DNA of 33,230 nucleotides from Oppiella nova (GCA_905397405.1 CAJPVJ010000193.1:1-33230); one strand, 5' to 3'; counted from the first letter of the stretch, positions 1-9,030 are shown. Notes: generated by a model from the sequence alone, not told the origin. Numbers and translations: made by a program.

Positions 1-495
1 TGCTTTAGGGTTACCGCCCATAATCCAGCGGATTGCAACAGGTAAAAGTGAAATCCCGATAATGGTAATAATTGAACCCGTCACAATCGGTGGAAAGAAA
101 CGCACTATTTTTGAGAAAAAGGGGGTAATCAATATCCCGAAAATAGAACTGACAATCACAGCACCAAAAATCGTTTGGATATTTCCCCCAGTTGTACCAA
201 TCGCGATCATGCTTGCGACAGCAGCAAATGAAGTGCCTTGTACAATTGGAAGTTTTGCACCAAACCACTTTAGTCCAAGCGTTTGTAGTAATGTTGCCAA
301 ACCACCCACAAGAATAGATGCCGTAATTAATAAGGCAATTTCAGCTGCATTTAGACCAATAGCCGTACCTACGACCAAAGGTGCCGCAATCAGACCACCA
401 TACATGGTGAGTACATGCTGTAAACCAAATGTCAGGTTCTTTCCCGCACTTAAAACTTCATCTTCAGGTTGAATTTTTTTAATTTCAGTATTCAT
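1..495 (-). CDS. NCS2-family nucleobase:cation symporter (uracil-xanthine permease type), 5' part only
   Basis: The reading frame starts at ATG 495 and runs off the left edge, so only about 165 N-terminal residues are visible. The protein is a multi-span inner-membrane carrier. Near residues 25-45 it carries the NCS2 signature GLQHVLTMYGG followed by APLVVG. Further on is the family motif VQGTSFA, then hydrophobic spans ending in ITPFFSKIVRFFPPIVTGS. These match the purine/uracil permeases (XanP, XanQ, UacT, UraA), which import nucleobases with protons. The purine-type wording of the first motif suggests xanthine or urate rather than uracil, but that is inference and the substrate-defining C-terminal half is missing. 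An AGG lies about 8 bases before the ATG. No neighbour in the window is a purine-catabolism gene. Confidence 0.88.
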   Translation of the reverse strand, partial: MNTEIKKIQPEDEVLSAGKNLTFGLQHVLTMYGGLIAAPLVVGTAIGLNAAEIALLITASILVGGLATLLQTLGLKWFGAKLPIVQGTSFAAVASMIAIGTTGGNIQTIFGAVIVSSIFGILITPFFSKIVRFFPPIVTGSIITIIGISLLPVAIRWIMGGNPKA

Positions 496-830
496 CTTAA
501 AACCTTTATGACTTTGCCATCCCTGTATTACAAAGAGCAATTTATATGCCAAATGGTCAATAATTGTGGGCAAAGTGCTTTAAGTGAAAGCTAAAACTTA
601 TGTGTTTGAGGTTGATATCTAAATTATTTCTTTGTGCAAAGCCGATTATTTTACGGTGGATAAAGCTTAGCGTGTTTAGATTGGCGCGATTCTAAAACGA
701 AGCACTAGGCTTCTTTCATCTGTCCTTTTTTAAAGCATAGATTAAGATAAAGCACCCTCATCCTCATCTTCTTCAAAGGGGAGGAGAAGCTTTTAATCGC
801 GATATGATTCACACAACATGATCATTTATT
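496..830. other. gene-free stretch between the permease and the MFS gene
   Basis: No coding frame with a believable start was found here. The left part must hold the promoter of the leftward permease. The right part, 752-794, holds a C/T-rich then G/A-rich hairpin (stem 768-774 with 783-789) followed by CTTTT, described separately. Nothing else stands out. Confidence 0.5.
752..794 (+). repeat. pyrimidine/purine hairpin, REP-like or terminator-like
   Basis: CTTCTTC at 768-774 can pair with GAGGAAG-type bases at 783-789 (one G-T pair), with an 8-base loop, and CTTTT follows. The preceding CACCCTCATCCTCATC resembles short dispersed intergenic repeats known in many proteobacteria. It could instead act as a rightward terminator, but no rightward gene ends here. 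The copy number cannot be judged from one window. Confidence 0.3.
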
Positions 831-2015
831 TTAGCTTTTATGCAGTTGTGCTTGATGGGTTTGAGAATAGATAAAAAATTGTGCTGTACCTACAGCGAGT
901 ACACATGAGGCAAGTATAAATTGCTGATGATAGGAGACACCCCAATGTTGCAAGCTACTAAAACAGATTCCACCAACCAATTGGGTTACGGCAAAAGCTA
1001 ATGTTGCTATGCTCCATAGTTTTTTATAGGCCACATGATAAAGATGTAAAATGGTATATGAAGTAAGGAAAACCACAGCAGGATTAAGCAAACCTGTAAA
1101 AAAGGATGAGGTATAGGTAAGGATTGGATGGGTTGAAAAAATCGCAATAAAGATCGCCAAGACATACAGGCTATATAATATTTTTAATGCGGTAAAATTG
1201 CCAAATTTTCGTGCCAGTAAGTAAGCACTGATTGCACCTAAGGCACTGCCTGAACCATACAAAATCCAATTCAAGTTAATTAGATATAGATTAAGATGTA
1301 GGGTGTTTTTAAGATAATCAATCCAAAACAATGAGTGGGGAACATAGGCAAAAGCGCTAGAAGCATAAACAATCAGCAAACTAAAATACATGCCATTGAC
1401 TGTCCCCGTCTGATTGTTTGCTACGCTGATATGATCTAGATGATCTTTAAATAGATTGAGTAAATAAACGATGATCAAACAAATGACAGCAGAGAATGCA
1501 AATAAAATCATCCATGCAGATTGTGTGTTGATTCTGTCGAGATAAGGCAAAAACAGGGTTGCCAATAATACCCCAATGCCAATACCACTAAAGCCAATGA
1601 AGTTGATGGTTAAACGTTCTTCAGCTTTGCTGCAATGTGCAACGATACTGGGTGCTAGAATCATCAATAAGCCACCACTGATGCCAGAAATGACACGCCA
1701 AAAGACATACCAGCTTTCGGGAAGACCTGAAAAAGCACAACTGAGTAAACTCACCGTTCCAGAAAATGCCGCCAAAATGATATATCGAGGCATGGTAAAG
1801 TTTTGAGGCAGTTTCATTGCCCAAAATGCACCAATTAAATACCCCAACAAATTTGCACTGCTTAATATACTGGCAAAACTGGAGTCCCAATGATAAGCAA
1901 GACGGGTAGAGGGCAATAATGCAGTATAGGAAAATCGGAGAATGCCAATGCCTAAACACATACACAGGCATAGAAAGATACTCAGCTGAATTTTATTCGA
2001 TCCGATCTTGGTCAT
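831..2015 (-). CDS. YbfB/YjiJ-family MFS transporter
   Basis: The protein has 394 residues and about twelve hydrophobic spans, so it is an inner-membrane major facilitator. The N-terminus (CLGIGILRFSYTALLPSTR) and the LLGYLIGAFWAMKLP span fit the YbfB/YjiJ family, whose substrates are unknown. There is no signal peptide and no fused domain. The start at ATG 2015 is preceded by GGATAA at a usable distance. A perfect 20-base palindrome sits 25-44 bases upstream of this ATG, so the gene is probably controlled by a dedicated DNA-binding regulator, although no regulator gene is next to it. It is transcribed alone, and the next leftward gene upstream ends at 2278. Family assignment is from recalled sequence character. 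The transported compound is unknown. Confidence 0.82.
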   Translation of the reverse strand: MTKIGSNKIQLSIFLCLCMCLGIGILRFSYTALLPSTRLAYHWDSSFASILSSANLLGYLIGAFWAMKLPQNFTMPRYIILAAFSGTVSLLSCAFSGLPESWYVFWRVISGISGGLLMILAPSIVAHCSKAEERLTINFIGFSGIGIGVLLATLFLPYLDRINTQSAWMILFAFSAVICLIIVYLLNLFKDHLDHISVANNQTGTVNGMYFSLLIVYASSAFAYVPHSLFWIDYLKNTLHLNLYLINLNWILYGSGSALGAISAYLLARKFGNFTALKILYSLYVLAIFIAIFSTHPILTYTSSFFTGLLNPAVVFLTSYTILHLYHVAYKKLWSIATLAFAVTQLVGGICFSSLQHWGVSYHQQFILASCVLAVGTAQFFIYSQTHQAQLHKS

Positions 2016-2039
2016 TGTGCAGATTATCCATTTTCCGTT

Positions 2040-2059
2040 AATTCACCTTAAGGTGAATT
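2040..2059. promoter_or_regulatory. perfect 20-base palindrome, candidate operator
   Basis: The core TTCACCTTAAGGTGAA is flanked by one further pair on each side, and all ten base pairs are perfect. It lies 25 bases upstream of the MFS start codon. Leftward, a TTGTCA hexamer (2073-2068) could be a -35, which would place the palindrome over the spacer and -10. This layout is seen with activators of the MerR type among others. The binding protein is not known. Confidence 0.55.
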
Positions 2060-2277
2060 TAAAAAAATGACAATAAATAATCAGTATTTAGTTTGGGAAT
2101 AATCAGGGCTTATTCACATAACTTAACCAGTTGGTAAAATCGAAGCTTACTCTGCGATAAGTATGATTAATATGATGGGCTCAGTCTGTTTAGATTATTG
2201 AACAATTATGAATTAAATGTGATTTAGAACAGATTGCCCCATCGACAAGCAAATTTCGTAAGGATTAAGCCTATAGA

Positions 2278-2853
2278 TTATAGATTGGCATCTACAGGGT
2301 CTCCGATCGTATAGTAATGTCCACCTGCAACATGATGTAGGCTTTTCCATTCAGCGCCAACTTCATGGTAATACCAGTGACCATTGCGAAATACACGATC
2401 ATCCGCATACGCAGCGACGACTTTGCCTATAAATAAATCATGGCTTTGTTGATTATGCGGTTCAGGAATCAGTTCACAGATCAACCATGCAGCGCAGCCT
2501 TCAACCGCAGGGAGCTGAAATCCCTCAAATTGGAAAAGTGGCGTATGGCAGTGTGAGAGTTTTTCAGGATCATTAAACTGACTGATTGAGCCTAATTGTT
2601 GTACCAGCTTAAGTTGTTTGAGTGTCGGTACTTGTAGGATGAAATGACCTGACTTTTCAACTAATTCACGAGTTTTCGTACTTTTGTCTAAAACCACACT
2701 CACTTTGGCAGGCACAAGTTCTAATGCACAAGCCCATGCTGCTGCCATGACATTTTTTTCGTTTTCATACTGGGCTGAGACAAGCACGGTTGGACCGTGA
2801 TTTAACAGGCGATAAGCCTTAGAAAGTTCAACAGTTTGGATATGTGAATTCAT
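2278..2853 (-). CDS. flavin reductase family protein (FMN-binding split barrel)
   Basis: The start is placed at ATG 2853 (191 residues), because the 20 extra residues from the upstream in-frame ATG at 2913 do not resemble the family and that ATG abuts a palindrome. The chain follows the flavin-reductase-like split-barrel fold: GPTVLVSAQYENEKNVMAAA near the N-terminus, then KSTKTRELVEKSGHFILQVP, then a C-terminal EWKSLHHVAGGHYYTIG. Members bind FMN and either supply reduced flavin to a partner oxygenase or act as stand-alone flavoproteins. The specific partner cannot be read from the sequence. The gene is divergent from the cystine carrier at 3050, and both promoters contain the same 10-base palindrome, which suggests joint control and perhaps a role linked to sulfur. 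That role is inference. Confidence 0.82.
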   Translation of the reverse strand: MNSHIQTVELSKAYRLLNHGPTVLVSAQYENEKNVMAAAWACALELVPAKVSVVLDKSTKTRELVEKSGHFILQVPTLKQLKLVQQLGSISQFNDPEKLSHCHTPLFQFEGFQLPAVEGCAAWLICELIPEPHNQQSHDLFIGKVVAAYADDRVFRNGHWYYHEVGAEWKSLHHVAGGHYYTIGDPVDANL

Positions 2854-2888
2854 GAGATGGCCTATATTCTGGGTGTTAGTCTTTATTT

Positions 2889-2902
2889 GTATAAGCTTAT
2901 AC
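2889..2902. promoter_or_regulatory. 14-base palindrome upstream of the flavin reductase gene
   Basis: GTATAAGCTTATAC is a perfect inverted repeat 36 bases upstream of the chosen flavin reductase start. Its core ATAAGCTTAT recurs at 3010-3019 next to the tcyP promoter. It could be an operator, or partly a -10 element for leftward transcription. Confidence 0.45.
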
Positions 2903-2995
2903 AAAAAATTCATGAGTGCGCTAAAGTCATGTTTTTATTATTAATAGTGCATGTTGAGAAAACAACACTTAAATATCAAAAAATGCTAAAGACTA

Positions 2996-3022
2996 TTGGA
3001 TATTTCACAATAAGCTTATAAT
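2996..3022 (+). promoter_or_regulatory. candidate promoter of tcyP with embedded palindrome
   Basis: TATAAT at 3017-3022 is a perfect -10. TTGGAT at 2996-3001 is a weak -35 with short spacing (15 bases). The second ATAAGCTTAT copy (3010-3019) overlaps the -10, so a protein bound there would block or shift RNA polymerase. The gene starts at 3050. Confidence 0.5.
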
Positions 3023-3049
3023 AAAACGATCAAAACTATTGGAACTCGA

Positions 3050-4441
3050 ATGAACTATACGCTCATTTTGAATATTGTCATATTCATTGCCTTGATCATA
3101 CTGCTGATGCAAACCAGAAAGACAGATTGGAGTCTGGCTAAAAAAGTGTTTGCCGGTTTATGTTTAGGTGTGGTATTTGGGCTAGGATTACATTGGGTTT
3201 ATGGTACAAATTCTGAAATTTTAACCGAGTCTATTCAATGGTTTAATATCGTTGGAAATGGTTATGTTAAGCTTTTGCAAATGGTGGTGATGCCATTAGT
3301 GCTGGTCTCGATCCTGAGTGCTGTGATTAAGTTACATAATGCATCCTCATTAGGCAAGATTAGTATTTTTAGTATTGGTACATTATTAATCACCACGTTT
3401 ATTGCCGCTTTGGTTGGCGTGTTTGTGGTCAATCTATTTGGATTAAGTGCGGCTGGTCTTGTACAGGGGACACAGGAAACAGCTCGTCTTGAAGCAATTC
3501 AATCTGAATATATTGGTAAAGTCACAGACTTAAATGTACCTGATTTTATTTTATCTTTTTTGCCGACAAATCCATTTGCTGAACTCACAGGGGCACATCC
3601 AACCTCAATCATTAGTGTGGTGATCTTTGCTACGATGCTCGGTTTGGCAGGGCTTAACCTGATCAGAGATGATGCCGAAAAAGGCCAACGTATCGTCACT
3701 GCAATTGATACTTTGCAAGCGTGGGTGATGAAGTTAGTTCGATTGGTGATGACGCTTACACCTTATGGTGTATTTGCCTTGATTACAAAAGTTGTGGCAA
3801 GTTCTAAAGCCGCTGACATTGTTAATCTCGGTGGTTTCTTGGTTGCCTCTTATCTGGGTCTAGCTATCATGTTTGCAGTACATGCAATTGTATTGCTGCT
3901 GACAGGCGTTAATCCAATCCGATTCTTTAAAAAGGTTTTACCTGTATTAACCTTTGCTTTTACCAGCCGTTCGAGTGCGGCAAGTATTCCATTAAATATT
4001 GAAGCACAAACTCGCCGTTTGGGTGTGCCTGAATCTATTGCCAGCTTTTCTGCTTCATTTGGTACAACGATTGGGCAAAATGGTTGTGCGGGTTTATATC
4101 CAGCAATGCTTGCGGTGATGGTTGCCCCAACAGTGGGGATTAATCCACTTGATCCGATCTGGATTTTAACTTTAGCTTGCGTGGTGACTTTAAGTTCAAT
4201 TGGCGTTGCAGGTGTCGGTGGTGGTGCAACCTTTGCTGCACTGATTGTTTTACCGATTATGGGTTTACCTGTGACTTTGGTGGCTTTGCTGATTTCCATT
4301 GAACCTTTGATTGATATGGGGCGTACTGCGTTAAATGTTGATGGTTCGATGACTGCAGGTGTTGTGACCAGTCAATTGATGGGGCAGACAGATCAAAGCA
4401 TTTTGCTTTCAGATGAGAGAGAAGAGTTAAAACATAGTTAA
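3050..4441 (+). CDS. tcyP: L-cystine:cation symporter TcyP (YdjN)
   Basis: The protein has 463 residues and belongs to the dicarboxylate/amino acid:cation symporter (DAACS) family. It resembles E. coli YdjN/TcyP along its whole length: the [17 protein letters not shown] start, [39 protein letters not shown], the [11 protein letters not shown] hairpin and the [18 protein letters not shown] stretch of the substrate site. TcyP imports L-cystine in Gram-negative bacteria. The gene stands alone, with its own probable promoter and a strong terminator at 4471-4503. It is divergent from the flavin reductase gene. In E. coli the homologue is part of the CysB sulfur regulon. Here the visible signal is a repeated ATAAGCTTAT palindrome, and which regulator binds it is unknown. 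Confidence 0.93.
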   Translation: MNYTLILNIVIFIALIILLMQTRKTDWSLAKKVFAGLCLGVVFGLGLHWVYGTNSEILTESIQWFNIVGNGYVKLLQMVVMPLVLVSILSAVIKLHNASSLGKISIFSIGTLLITTFIAALVGVFVVNLFGLSAAGLVQGTQETARLEAIQSEYIGKVTDLNVPDFILSFLPTNPFAELTGAHPTSIISVVIFATMLGLAGLNLIRDDAEKGQRIVTAIDTLQAWVMKLVRLVMTLTPYGVFALITKVVASSKAADIVNLGGFLVASYLGLAIMFAVHAIVLLLTGVNPIRFFKKVLPVLTFAFTSRSSAASIPLNIEAQTRRLGVPESIASFSASFGTTIGQNGCAGLYPAMLAVMVAPTVGINPLDPIWILTLACVVTLSSIGVAGVGGGATFAALIVLPIMGLPVTLVALLISIEPLIDMGRTALNVDGSMTAGVVTSQLMGQTDQSILLSDEREELKHS

Positions 4442-4470
4442 CCCATTTTTCTATATTATTTAAATGCCAT

Positions 4471-4503
4471 AAAAACACCTAAATTACATTTAGGTGTTTT
4501 TTT
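4471..4503 (+). terminator. intrinsic terminator of tcyP
   Basis: A 14-base perfect stem (4471-4484 with 4488-4501) has a 3-base TAC loop and ends in a run of T. It begins 30 bases after the tcyP stop. The A-run on the left side could let it work leftward too. Confidence 0.88.
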
Positions 4504-4639
4504 CAACTAAAGTTTATCAAACATACTCTGATTCATTAAACGCATATTCATTAAAACAAGGCAAAGTATTCACTACTCGAAATAGCAGTTTATCGATCAC
4601 TTTCTTACAAATATGATGGCCTGCTGGCGCTAAAACGTT

Positions 4640-4969
4640 CTATTTTGCTGCTTGATTACACTCAGCCAATTCTTTTGAATTTTTTGTCCAAATTTTTCCA
4701 GCAGAATTTTTATAGAAGGTGATTTTCCCAATTCGGGAGACCAAACTTTGACATGAGTCTATTGAAAGTTGATTGCCCCAAGGACCAGACATCCGACATA
4801 CAGTACCATCGCATTTCCAAACCACATTAGGGCCATTCTCTATCGGTACGGTAACTGTCCCTTTATGTGTGCTTCCAGCAATCCAAATGGTATCGGCTGC
4901 AAAAGTCAGTGGAGAACATAGGATTAGGCTACTTATAACGACGCTTCGGAGTTTTATGCTTATTTTCAT
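4640..4969 (-). CDS. small secreted cysteine-rich protein, CC_3452-like
   Basis: The precursor has 109 residues. Residues 1-24 form a clear signal peptide (basic KISIKLR, a hydrophobic core, then a cut near LTFA-A), so the mature protein is periplasmic. Four cysteines remain at 53, 58, 73 and 104, enough for two disulfides. The pattern WKCDGTVC, then DSCQSLVSRIGKITFY, then ELAECN resembles, as I recall it, a small family of periplasmic proteins of unknown function named CC_3452. No catalytic motif is visible. The start at ATG 4969 has GGAA about 9 bases upstream. It is a monocistronic leftward gene with no clear terminator below 4640. The function is unknown. Confidence 0.75.
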   Translation of the reverse strand: MKISIKLRSVVISSLILCSPLTFAADTIWIAGSTHKGTVTVPIENGPNVVWKCDGTVCRMSGPWGNQLSIDSCQSLVSRIGKITFYKNSAGKIWTKNSKELAECNQAAK

Positions 4970-5156
4970 CGTGCTTATTCCATAATTATTGATCTAGGAA
5001 AGGTTATAAACTTCAAATGAATCTATAAAACAGGTGTATTTTGAATGGTCAATACGATCAAGCTAGAGTTTTAACTGTAACCATTTTAAAACATAGACTG
5101 TATCTGTAATCATTTTTAGTATCACTTAGAATAGATTAAAATGAGGAGTTTTGACA

Positions 5157-5987
5157 ATGAAAATGTACCAAGTTGATGCTTTTACACAACAATTGTTTAA
5201 GGGCAATCCTGCTGCTGTATTGGTCTTAGATGACTGGCTGGATGATGCTTTGATGCAAAATATTGCCTTAGAAAATAATTTGGCAGAAACTGCTTTTGTA
5301 AAACGCATTGATGATGAAAATTATCAAATTCGCTGGTTTACCCCACAGGTTGAAGTCGATTTTTGTGGACATGCAACCTTAGCTTCAGCTTTCGTTTTAT
5401 TTAAAGATCATACCCAAGCGAAGACGATTCATTTTCATGTTAAAGATTTGGGTATTTTTATCATCCAGCAAGCTGAGGATGGAAAGATCCAGATGAATTT
5501 CCCGATTCGTCAGCCGCAAAAAGTGATCGATTATCCAGAATTATTGAATCATGTCATTGATCAGCCTTTTAAAGAAGTCTATCTCAATGCGCAAGCGTAT
5601 ATTTTAGTTTGTGAATCTGCACAAGACGTGATAAATGCAACGCCAAACTTACCCAATATCCGAAAAATTGCAGAACAATATCATGTGAGTACCGCATTAA
5701 CTGCGGAGTCTGCAGGCTATGATGTGACCATTACCGCAGCTTCAAACGATTATGATTATGTGGCTCGCTATTTTGCCCCGCATAAAGGGATAGATGAAGA
5801 TCCTGTAACAGGTTCTATGCATACTGGTTTAGCGCCTTTATGGGCTGAGAAGCTGGGTAAAAAACAACTTATCGGTTATCAGGCATCAGCGCGCGGTGGA
5901 AAATTGTTTTGTGATATTCAGGATGGTCAACGTATCGAAATTTCAGGCTATGCACAGTTATTTATGCAAGCTGAGATTTTTATTTAA
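5157..5987 (+). CDS. PhzF-family isomerase
   Basis: The protein has 276 residues. ATG 5157 is preferred over the in-frame TTG at 5151, because the AGGAG at 5144-5148 is 8 bases from the ATG but only 2 from the TTG. Family marks are the start MKMYQVDAFT, FKGNPAAVLVL, LAETAFV with the usual catalytic glutamate (Glu44), VDFCGHATLASAF near residue 70, and DEDPVTGSMH in the second half. PhzF relatives are two-domain, diaminopimelate-epimerase-like enzymes, and the phenazine enzyme isomerises a dihydro-hydroxyanthranilate. No other phenazine genes are present, so this is one of the many housekeeping or unassigned PhzF proteins (YddE-like), and its substrate is unknown. A terminator follows at 6025-6051. 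Confidence 0.88.
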   Translation: MKMYQVDAFTQQLFKGNPAAVLVLDDWLDDALMQNIALENNLAETAFVKRIDDENYQIRWFTPQVEVDFCGHATLASAFVLFKDHTQAKTIHFHVKDLGIFIIQQAEDGKIQMNFPIRQPQKVIDYPELLNHVIDQPFKEVYLNAQAYILVCESAQDVINATPNLPNIRKIAEQYHVSTALTAESAGYDVTITAASNDYDYVARYFAPHKGIDEDPVTGSMHTGLAPLWAEKLGKKQLIGYQASARGGKLFCDIQDGQRIEISGYAQLFMQAEIFI

Positions 5988-6024
5988 ATTGATTTTAAGC
6001 TAGACATGTTCAAATCATTACAAA

Positions 6025-6051
6025 AGCCGTTGAAATAAACGGCTCTTTTTT
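6025..6051 (+). terminator. intrinsic terminator of the PhzF-family gene
   Basis: AGCCGTT (6025-6031) pairs with AACGGCT (6038-6044) around a 6-base loop, followed by CTTTTTT. It starts 38 bases after the stop codon. Confidence 0.85.
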
Positions 6052-6137
6052 CAAAACTTTACTATAAATTTTGTTCAGAATTTCTTAAGATGTTTAGCTT
6101 ATAACTGTTTAAAATTTAAAAAATTCTGGATTCTCCT

Positions 6138-8912
6138 ATGCTCATGCAGTTGAAAAAACTCACCTTGTCGCTTTGTATTCTTGGTTTTAGTGCGTCTAGT
6201 TTTGCTCAAGCCATCCTTGTTAAATCTGAACATAATATCGAAGAATATAAGCTAGAGAATGGCTTTAGAGTTTTACTTGCACCGAATGATAAAGAAAGTA
6301 AAGTCTTTATGAATACGGTTTATTTGACTGGTTCATTAAATGATCCACAAGGCAAAGGTGGTCTTGCACATTTACTTGAACATTTAGCGTTTAAAGGCAC
6401 ACAAGATGTAAAAGGCGAAGAATTTCAACGCCGTTTAGATCAATATACGTTAATGACCAATGCCAGTACCGATTATTATTCGACTAAATATACCAATATT
6501 GTACGTCCAGACCAAAATACCTTAAACGAAGTGATTTATTTAGAGTCACAACGTATGGACAAATTGGTGCTTCAAGAACAATTCGTTCCTTCAGAAATCA
6601 ATATTGTGATGCGTGAACGCGAAGTGCGTATGGATCAGCCTTTTGCTGTGCTGATGGATCAAATGTGGAAAGCAGCCTACGGCAACAAGTCATTAGGTCG
6701 TTTACCGATCGGTGATCTTGCTGAACTACAGTCAATTAAAATGAATGAATTGAACAAATTCTATAAAGACTGGTATGCACCGAATAATGCGGTGATGGTG
6801 ATTGCAGGTAAATTTGATAAAGCAGAAGTTTTAAAAGCCATTGATAAAAACTTTAGTGCAATTGCTGCACGTAAGATTCCTCAACAAGCAATAGTGCCTT
6901 TACTTGATTCTTCAACCATAAAAAATCGTAATTTTGTGGTGAAAAAGGGCAGTGATCTTGCCAAATTCAATATTTATATGAATGGTAAGAATGAAAAAAT
7001 TCAGCCAGTATTAGCACTTGCACCATATTTATATACCTTACAACCGAGTGGTCATCTATATTCCAGCATGGTAGAAACTGGCGTCGCGACCAATGTCCAG
7101 TCAACAACATGGTTAGATGATGATTTTAACTTGGTATTTATGGGAGCAATATATGCGCCAAACCATGATGCCCAAAAAATTGACAGTGCGTTAATTGCCG
7201 GTGTAGAAAAAAATAAAAGTTTTGATGATGTTGAATTAAAACGAGTTAAAAATCTGATCCAGAATGCCAATGAAAGTTTATTGACCAGTGCCGCTGCTGT
7301 CGGTGGTATGTTGAGTGATTATGTGGTGTCATCGCATGGCAATTGGGCACAATATTTTAAAGATCAACAGGCCATTCAAAAGTTAAGCGTAGCTGAAACT
7401 AATGCAACTTTAAAAGCATTTTTAACTGAGCAGCACCGTTTTAATGGTGATATTCAACCGACACCTGAAGATCAGAAAAAGGCCTTGGAGCAAAAGCAAG
7501 CTGCTGAAAAACCAAAAACTTTAGATCAACAAGCTGCTGCAGTAGAACCGTTAAAAGATGTCAGTGTTTATCAAGCTGAAGTTGCTCAATATGTTGAAAA
7601 ATCGAAACAATATTTGACTGCAACAGAGAAAAAGATTCAACGTGGCACTTTAAAAAATGGAATGAAGTATGCTTTATTCCCAACCTCGACACGTGATGAT
7701 AAAACCTATGCAACCATTGAGGTCAATTTTGGTACAGCTGAATCTTTAATGAATAAGGCACAAATCCTCGATTTTACGGCTTATTTATTATTACGTGCTT
7801 CTGAGCAATATAGTTTACAGAACATTGCAGATAAAACTATTGAAGCAAGTGGTGGAGCAACTGCGACTGCATCGGATAACGGGATTACCATTCAAATTTC
7901 AGCGAAAAAAGAAAAATTTGAAGAGTTCTTTAAATATATCGTGTCGGTGATGAAGAGCCCTAAATTTGAACAATCGCAATTTGATTTAATTAAATTACAA
8001 AGCTTATCTAGTTTGGATCGACCATATACTGAGCCTGAAACAGTATCCTCTTTAACCATTGCACGCTTACTTGAAACCTATCAGCCGGGTGATTTACGTT
8101 ATCATTTTGAACCAGAACTGGCTAAACAACAGATTCAAGCAGCAACCAACCAACAAGTTGTCGATTTATATAAAACATACTTTGCAATGGACCATGCCTT
8201 TATTTCTATCACTGGGCAATATGATGCAAAACCGATCAAGAAGTTACTTGAGCAACAATTTGGAAATTGGTCAGCTAAACAACCTTATCAGCGTCTATCA
8301 ACAGAATTTACCACTTATAAAGCGCAGAAAGTGCATGCCCTTTCAGAACAACGTGAGTTTGGCAGTTATCAAGCTTTGCAGACCTTGCCTGTAGGTGTGG
8401 ACAATAAAGATGCCGCAGCACTGATTGTCTTTAGTTATATTTTGGGTGACTCGCAATTGTCTTCTCGTTTAGGACAAGAGCTTCGTGAAAAAAATGCGTT
8501 GGTTTATGGCTTTGGTAGTCAATTAAACTTGGACTCTTTTAATGAAGCAGGTGCATTGTCGATCGAAGCCAATTACACAGCAGGGAAATCTGCTGAAGTA
8601 TCGCAAGTGGTGCGTAAAGTGCTGAATGACTTATTAGCGACAGGAGTAACCAGTCAGGAGTTGGAAGCGGCTAAAGCCAATATCATGAAGCAACGTGTGA
8701 CGTCTTTAGAAGATGAGCGCGTAATTCATCGTATGTTAAACAGCCAGCTTGAACGCAATAAGAAAATGGATAGTCGTGCTTTAAGAGATCAAGAGTTTGC
8801 TCAATTGACCAAAGCAGATGTGAATGCTGTGATTAAGAAGTATATTAAACCTGATCAATTGGTTGAAGTGATGGCTGACCAATATGGTCAAGCTCAGAAA
8901 AATCTAAATTGA
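6138..8912 (+). CDS. periplasmic M16-family (insulinase/pitrilysin-type) zinc peptidase
   Basis: The precursor has 924 residues. Residues 1-25 look like a signal peptide (LKKLTLSLCILGFSASSFAQA), which places it in the periplasm. The inverted zinc motif HxxEH is HLLEH at residues 78-82. The third ligand is probably Glu160 in VMREREVRMD, about 78 residues on, as in other M16 enzymes. An active half (about 30-450) is joined by a charged, alanine- and glutamine-rich linker to a second M16-like half from about 500. The second half begins KIQRGTLKNGMKYALFP and has no HxxEH, so it should be the inactive half of the chamber. Such enzymes degrade peptides in the periplasm. The start could equally be ATG 6144, since no strong ribosome site distinguishes them. 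The gene stands alone between two terminators. Confidence 0.92.
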   Translation: MLMQLKKLTLSLCILGFSASSFAQAILVKSEHNIEEYKLENGFRVLLAPNDKESKVFMNTVYLTGSLNDPQGKGGLAHLLEHLAFKGTQDVKGEEFQRRLDQYTLMTNASTDYYSTKYTNIVRPDQNTLNEVIYLESQRMDKLVLQEQFVPSEINIVMREREVRMDQPFAVLMDQMWKAAYGNKSLGRLPIGDLAELQSIKMNELNKFYKDWYAPNNAVMVIAGKFDKAEVLKAIDKNFSAIAARKIPQQAIVPLLDSSTIKNRNFVVKKGSDLAKFNIYMNGKNEKIQPVLALAPYLYTLQPSGHLYSSMVETGVATNVQSTTWLDDDFNLVFMGAIYAPNHDAQKIDSALIAGVEKNKSFDDVELKRVKNLIQNANESLLTSAAAVGGMLSDYVVSSHGNWAQYFKDQQAIQKLSVAETNATLKAFLTEQHRFNGDIQPTPEDQKKALEQKQAAEKPKTLDQQAAAVEPLKDVSVYQAEVAQYVEKSKQYLTATEKKIQRGTLKNGMKYALFPTSTRDDKTYATIEVNFGTAESLMNKAQILDFTAYLLLRASEQYSLQNIADKTIEASGGATATASDNGITIQISAKKEKFEEFFKYIVSVMKSPKFEQSQFDLIKLQSLSSLDRPYTEPETVSSLTIARLLETYQPGDLRYHFEPELAKQQIQAATNQQVVDLYKTYFAMDHAFISITGQYDAKPIKKLLEQQFGNWSAKQPYQRLSTEFTTYKAQKVHALSEQREFGSYQALQTLPVGVDNKDAAALIVFSYILGDSQLSSRLGQELREKNALVYGFGSQLNLDSFNEAGALSIEANYTAGKSAEVSQVVRKVLNDLLATGVTSQELEAAKANIMKQRVTSLEDERVIHRMLNSQLERNKKMDSRALRDQEFAQLTKADVNAVIKKYIKPDQLVEVMADQYGQAQKNLN

Positions 8913-8941
8913 TGATTTAAATTATTGAATCACTCAAGGAA

Positions 8942-8968
8942 AGCCATACATTTGTATGGCTGTTTTTA
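8942..8968 (+). terminator. intrinsic terminator of the M16 peptidase gene
   Basis: AGCCATAC (8942-8949) pairs with GTATGGCT (8954-8961) across a 4-base loop, followed by GTTTTTA. It lies 30 bases after the stop codon. Confidence 0.82.
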
Positions 8969-9030
8969 TCACTATACAAGATCTATAAAAATGAGCTATC
9001 AAGCTGTACTAATTTATATTGATTAAATTC

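Noticed and set aside
62-472. Rightward 136-residue open frame at the left edge
   Set aside because: It lies opposite the leftward NCS2 permease, whose family motifs are clear, and its own translation has no recognisable character.
3850-4299. Leftward 149-residue open frame inside tcyP
   Set aside because: Antisense shadow of a well-conserved carrier; its composition reflects the complementary codons.
5157-5987. Phenazine biosynthesis cluster
   Set aside because: Only a PhzF-family gene is present. PhzF relatives are common in genomes without phenazines, and no phzA-G neighbours are seen.
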